Source of the DNA: Streptomyces sp. 549 | Lineage (GTDB): Bacteria; Actinomycetota; Actinomycetes; Streptomycetales; Streptomycetaceae | Length of the DNA: 64,000 nt | Reading direction: 5' to 3' | NCBI RefSeq assembly: GCF_030124175.1 | Contig: NZ_JASKMT010000004.1 | Location: 186,001 to 250,000 of the forward strand | Shown: in pieces, positions 60,902 through 64,000 of the stretch | Numbering within the stretch: the stretch's first letter is position 1 | How the letters are laid out: every line of letters begins with the position of its first letter | Notes under the pieces: generated by a model | What the model was told of the DNA's origin: nothing | Seen by the model: the letters and a program-made list of their open reading frames with translations, nothing else | Databases searched by the model: none | Program-made: the position numbers and the translations under genes

Positions 60902-61049
60902 CCGCACGTCCGGGGCGTCTGCGCCCCTCCCCGGCGGCGACGCCATCGCGGTCTTCCGCCCCAGGAGCACCCCGCACCCCCTCTACACCATCCGTCCCTC
61001 CCGGCGCAGCACATCACTCAAAGCAGCCGGTTGATTGCTCTTGGTGATC

Positions 61050-61055
61050 TAGCAT
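61050..61055 (+). promoter_or_regulatory. -10 element of the phosphotransferase gene (leaderless)
   Basis: TAGCAT lies 7 bases before the GTG at 61063, and no Shine-Dalgarno is present. TTGATT at 61031-61036 is a possible but short-spaced -35. Confidence 0.4.
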
Positions 61056-61062
61056 TTCGGTT

Positions 61063-62088
61063 GTGCAAGCACTCGGAGCGCTCCCCTCGCGCACCCTCAC
61101 CACCCTCATGCGCCGTTTCCACGCCGGGGAGCCGCTCAGCTGTGAGCCGCTCACCCAGGGCTTGCTGAACCGGGGCTACCGCATCTCCACCACCCGCGGC
61201 TTGTTCTTCCTCAAACACCACCTGGACGGAGACCCGGAGGCCATCGACCGCCAGCACCGGGCCACCCGCCGGCTGGACGCGCTCGGCGTGCCCGTGGTGC
61301 CGCCGGTCCCCACGGGGGACGGCCGCACGGTCGCGGTGGTCGGCGGCGGCTGCTTCGCGCTGCACCCCTGGGTGCAGGGCCGCCACCGGGACGGCGGCGA
61401 ACTGACCTGCGGCCAGTCGCGCCGCCTGGGCGCCCTGCTCGGCCTGGTGCACGTGCGGCTGGAGCAGGTGATACCGCAGTCGCCGGGGCCCGGCGGCGAC
61501 CCGCACCCCAGCGCCGACCCGGAGCAGACGCACCGCCTCATCGACGAACTGCTGGCGCGGGTGCGCACCCGCCGCTCCCCCGACCCCTTCGACGCCCTCG
61601 CCGAGCACCGGCTGACCGAGCGGCGGCGGCTGCTGCGCGAGCACGGCCACCGACGCCCCGCGGCCGGGACCGAGCCGGTGGCCGGCTGGGTGCACGGCGA
61701 CTTCCACCCGCTGAACCTGCTCTACCGGGACGAGGCGCCCTACGAGCCGCTGGCCATCGTCGACTGGGACCGGCTCGCGGTGCAGCCGCGCGCCGAGGAG
61801 GCGGTACGGGCGGCGGCGATCTTCTTCGTGCGCCCGGACGGCCGGCTGGAGCTGGACAAGGTCCGCCGGTACGCCCGCGCCTACCGCCGCGCGGCGGGCG
61901 CGGACGTCGGCGAGCTGGCCGCCGCGGTGCACCGGGTGTGGTGGGAGCGGCTCAACGACTTCTGGATGCTGCGCTGGCGCTACCAGCTCAGGGACCGCCG
62001 CGCCGACCCGCAGTTCCCGGCCGCCGCCGCCCTCGTCGTCTGGTGGACCCGCGAGTACGACCAGGTCCTCGCCGCCTTCTGCGACTGA
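61063..62088 (+). CDS. Aminoglycoside phosphotransferase-fold (APH) family kinase
   Basis: This encodes 341 residues from GTG 61063. The APH/choline-kinase fold is marked by LNRGYRISTTRGLFFLKHHL (ATP-lysine region), HRATRRLDALGVPVVPPVPT, and the catalytic loop VAGWVHGDFHPLNLLYRDEA with Asp213, followed by LAIVDWDRLAVQPRAEEAVR (metal-binding Asp234). The substrate is not evident; homologs are often annotated aminoglycoside phosphotransferase without evidence. It lies between a Ser/Thr kinase and a response regulator gene. The transcript appears leaderless. Confidence 0.85.
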   Translation: MQALGALPSRTLTTLMRRFHAGEPLSCEPLTQGLLNRGYRISTTRGLFFLKHHLDGDPEAIDRQHRATRRLDALGVPVVPPVPTGDGRTVAVVGGGCFALHPWVQGRHRDGGELTCGQSRRLGALLGLVHVRLEQVIPQSPGPGGDPHPSADPEQTHRLIDELLARVRTRRSPDPFDALAEHRLTERRRLLREHGHRRPAAGTEPVAGWVHGDFHPLNLLYRDEAPYEPLAIVDWDRLAVQPRAEEAVRAAAIFFVRPDGRLELDKVRRYARAYRRAAGADVGELAAAVHRVWWERLNDFWMLRWRYQLRDRRADPQFPAAAALVVWWTREYDQVLAAFCD

Positions 62089-62189
62089 CGGTGACGGCTC
62101 AGCCACTCAGCCACTCAGCCTCCCGCCCAGGCCGCCCCGGCCGCCCAGGCCACTCAGGCCCGGCGGACCGGGCCCGGCGGCGTCGGGCG

Positions 62190-62897
62190 TCAGGGCCAGG
62201 GGTGGCGGGTCGGCTGGTCGGGGGCGAGGCGGGCCACGTAGGCGGCGGCCTGGGCGCGGCGTTCCATGCCGAGCTTGGCGAGCAGCCCGGAGACGTAGTT
62301 CTTGACCGTCTTCTCCGCCAGGTGCAGTCGCTCGCCGATGGCCCGGTTGGTCAGGCCCTCGCCGATCAGGACGAGGATGCGGCGCTCCTGCTCGGTCAGG
62401 CGCCCCAGCCGCTCGTCGGGGCGGGGCCGGGCGCCCTGGCGCAGCCTTTCCAGAACGAACTGGGTGGCGGCGGGGTCCAGCAGGGACCGGCCTGCGGCCA
62501 CCTCCCGCACTGCTGCCCGCAGGGCCTCGCCGGGCGCCGACTTCGGCAGGTGCCCGGACGCGCCAGCGGTGACGGCGTCGAACAGCGCCTCGTCGTCCGG
62601 GTGCGGGGTCAGCATGAGGCAGTGGATGTGCGGGTGGCGGAAGCGGATCTCCCGGCAGACGTCGATGCCGCTGCCGTCGGGCAGCCGCACGTCGAGCACG
62701 GCGACGTCCGGCTGCGTGCGCGGGATGCGGTCCAGCGCCTCGGCCACGGTTGCCGCCTCACCGGCGACGAGGATGCCGGCGTCACCTGTCCGGGCCTCAC
62801 TCGTCAGGCCCTCACCCGTCAGGGCCTCGCGCACTGTGCGGCGGACGTCCTCCTGATCATCCAGTAGGAATACCGTGATTTTTCCGTCTTCGCGCAC
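62190..62897 (-). CDS. NarL/LuxR-type response regulator with a repeat insert (DevR-like)
   Basis: This encodes 235 residues from GTG 62895-62897. The receiver domain (about 6-140) has acidic Asp13/14 (VFLLDDQEDVRRTV), phosphoacceptor Asp69 (DVAVLDVRLPDGSGIDVCRE), and LMLTPHPDDEALFDAVTAGASGHLPKS-like switch residues. The LuxR HTH (about 165-230) has LTEQERRILVLIGEGLTNRA and IGERLHLAEKTVKNYVSGLL. The segment LTGEGLTSEARTGDA (about 26-40) is a tandem 5-residue duplication/triplication that lengthens the loop before strand 2. No histidine kinase gene is adjacent. It is divergent from the E1 alpha gene. Confidence 0.88.
   Translation of the reverse strand: MREDGKITVFLLDDQEDVRRTVREALTGEGLTSEARTGDAGILVAGEAATVAEALDRIPRTQPDVAVLDVRLPDGSGIDVCREIRFRHPHIHCLMLTPHPDDEALFDAVTAGASGHLPKSAPGEALRAAVREVAAGRSLLDPAATQFVLERLRQGARPRPDERLGRLTEQERRILVLIGEGLTNRAIGERLHLAEKTVKNYVSGLLAKLGMERRAQAAAYVARLAPDQPTRHPWP
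62782..62826. repeat. Three imperfect 15-bp tandem repeats in the response regulator gene
   Basis: Units TCACCTGTCCGGGCC, TCACTCGTCAGGCCC and TCACCCGTCAGGGCC encode three related 5-residue units (ALTGE, GLTSE, ARTGD) inside the receiver domain. The event is in-frame and could have come from slippage. Confidence 0.85.
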
Positions 62898-63232
62898 AAA
62901 ACCAGTCTCACATACTGACCCCCTGCTTGCTCTTCCCGTGGAAGTACCCCCCGGGATAACGTGCGCTTGTCCTTCGGGCTTGCAAGGCTGTGACCAGTGA
63001 TGTTCCAGGCTTTCGCGATTTACTTGGATTTCCAAGGAAAATTGCAGGTCAGAACGGTTTCCCACCACTGTGGGGTTACTGGGTAACGTGCTCTCCAGCG
63101 GGCCGTCGAACGGGACACTGTCACCGCTCGGTCCGTCCGCGCCGCACCCACCCCGTGCGCCGCAGCGGCACCGGGCGAGCCGCACTGGCTCATCCGGAAG
63201 ACCCCGGGGGCCGGACAGACGGAGGAGCACTC

Positions 63233-64000
63233 GTGACCGTGGAAAGCACTGCTGCGCGCGACAAGGCGCGCCGCAGCACCACACGCACAACGGCGGAGCC
63301 GCCGGCCGAGGCATCGGCTGAGGCACCGGCGAAGGGGCCGACCAAGGCTCCCGCCAGGTCCGCCGCCAGTCGGCCGGCCGCCCGGAAGTCGACCAGGCCC
63401 GCGAAGGGCCGGGGCACGACCGCCCCGAAGGCCGACACGGACACCGCCGCGCGGGGCGCCGCCGCGGCGCAGGACGGCGAACCGCAGCTGGTGCAGCTGC
63501 TGACCCCCGAGGGCGAGCGGGTCGAGCACCCGGACTACTCGATCGACCTCAGCGCCGACGAGCTGCGCGGCCTGTACCGCGACATGGTGCTGACCCGGCG
63601 GTTCGACGCGGAGGCCACCTCGCTGCAGCGGCAGGGCGAGCTGGGCCTGTGGGCGTCGCTGCTCGGCCAGGAGGCCGCCCAGATCGGCTCGGCGCGGGCC
63701 CTGCGGGACGACGACTACGTCTTCCCGACCTACCGCGAGCACGGCGTCGCGTGGTGCCGGGGCGTGGACCCGGCGAACCTGCTGGGCATGTTCCGCGGCG
63801 TGAACAACGGCGGCTGGGACCCCAACAGCAACAACTTCCACCTCTACACCATCGTCATCGGCTCGCAGACCCTGCACGCCACCGGTTACGCGATGGGTGT
63901 CGCCAAGGACGGGGCCGACTCGGCCGTCGTCGCCTACTTCGGTGACGGCGCGTCCAGCCAGGGCGACGTGGCGGAGGCGTTCACCTTCTCGGCCGTGTAC
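63233..64000 (+). CDS. 2-oxoacid dehydrogenase E1 component alpha subunit (partial)
   Basis: The frame starts at GTG 63233, with GGAGGAG 5 bases upstream, and is still open at the right edge (256 codons seen). A basic Ala/Lys/Pro/Thr-rich leader of about 75 residues precedes the E1 alpha fold: QLLTPEGERVEHPDYSIDLS, RGLYRDMVLTRRFDAEATSL, GLWASLLGQEAAQIGSARAL, DYVFPTYREHGVAWCRGVDP and the thiamine diphosphate motif FGDGASSQGDVAEAF (about 241-255). It would decarboxylate pyruvate or branched-chain 2-oxoacids in a pyruvate or branched-chain dehydrogenase complex, and position next to this response regulator recalls bkd/pdh operons of Streptomyces. The beta and E2 genes should follow outside the window. 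Confidence 0.9.
   Translation, partial: MTVESTAARDKARRSTTRTTAEPPAEASAEAPAKGPTKAPARSAASRPAARKSTRPAKGRGTTAPKADTDTAARGAAAAQDGEPQLVQLLTPEGERVEHPDYSIDLSADELRGLYRDMVLTRRFDAEATSLQRQGELGLWASLLGQEAAQIGSARALRDDDYVFPTYREHGVAWCRGVDPANLLGMFRGVNNGGWDPNSNNFHLYTIVIGSQTLHATGYAMGVAKDGADSAVVAYFGDGASSQGDVAEAFTFSAVY

Overview
This is a high-GC actinobacterial chromosome segment, almost certainly from Streptomyces. The supporting signs are heavy G/C at third codon positions, frequent GTG starts, 4-bp ATGA/GTGA operon overlaps, many perfect GC-rich hairpins between genes, a SpoIIE-type phosphatase, eukaryotic-type Ser/Thr kinases and mycothiol-era DinB-like proteins. From about 28.5 kb to the right edge the gene order (phoX-like, vWA, metG, aspS, SpoIIE phosphatase, long acyl-CoA dehydrogenase, M18 aminopeptidase, MFS/GntR, two kinases, phosphotransferase, response regulator, 2-oxoacid dehydrogenase E1 alpha) recalls, from memory only, the S. 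coelicolor SCO379x-SCO3817 core region. The left 28 kb looks more accessory. I see no rRNA, tRNA, CRISPR array, insertion sequence or prophage.

Layout. 0-1 kb: tail of a beta-propeller protein and a small secreted protein. 1.2-7.1 kb: a BlaI/M56 repressor-sensor pair, a membrane protein with a pentapeptide-repeat tail, a small MT0933-type antitoxin-like protein and a CNNM/CBS membrane-protein pair. Three copies of one 16-bp dyad (TCTAC[AG]-N4-TGTAGA) are spaced through this block, suggesting a local BlaI regulon. 7.2-10 kb: TetR regulator, ECF sigma factor and a His-rich membrane protein. 10.1-17.7 kb: an accessory acyl-CoA cluster with MFS exporter, GH88-like hydrolase, acyl-CoA dehydrogenase, two-part family III CoA-transferase and acyl-CoA ligase. 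17.8-20.1 kb: a zinc/manganese ABC importer. 20.3-26 kb: secreted carbohydrate enzymes (GH33 sialidase, GH81 beta-1,3-glucanase under a LacI-type operator) plus a decayed N-terminus of a secreted protein. 26-30.6 kb: DoxX protein, ABC-2-like membrane protein, and a Tat-exported PhoX phosphatase with a PHO box.

30.8-48.7 kb is mostly housekeeping: vWA protein, metG, aspS, PAS/GAF/SpoIIE/HATPase phosphatase, pirin, SseB-domain protein, FadE5-like acyl-CoA dehydrogenase, M18 aminopeptidase, thioredoxin-NHL protein and a methyltransferase. 48.8-54.8 kb: a GH15 glucoamylase/trehalase translationally coupled to a luciferase-like oxidoreductase, a DoxX gene preceded by two DasR-like sites, a carbon-nitrogen hydrolase and a DinB-like protein. 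54.8-64 kb: an MFS/GntR operon with a dyad operator, two divergent Ser/Thr kinases, an aminoglycoside-phosphotransferase-fold protein, a LuxR-type response regulator with a triplicated 5-residue insert, and the start of a 2-oxoacid dehydrogenase E1 alpha gene cut by the window edge.

Genes appear to cooperate at four main levels: BlaI-M56 sensing controlling nearby membrane functions; CoA ligation, CoA transfer and dehydrogenation of an unknown acid; metal import; and nutrient-responsive extracellular hydrolysis (PhoP, LacI-type and DasR-type sites). Functions are inferred from family features visible in translation; no database search was possible.
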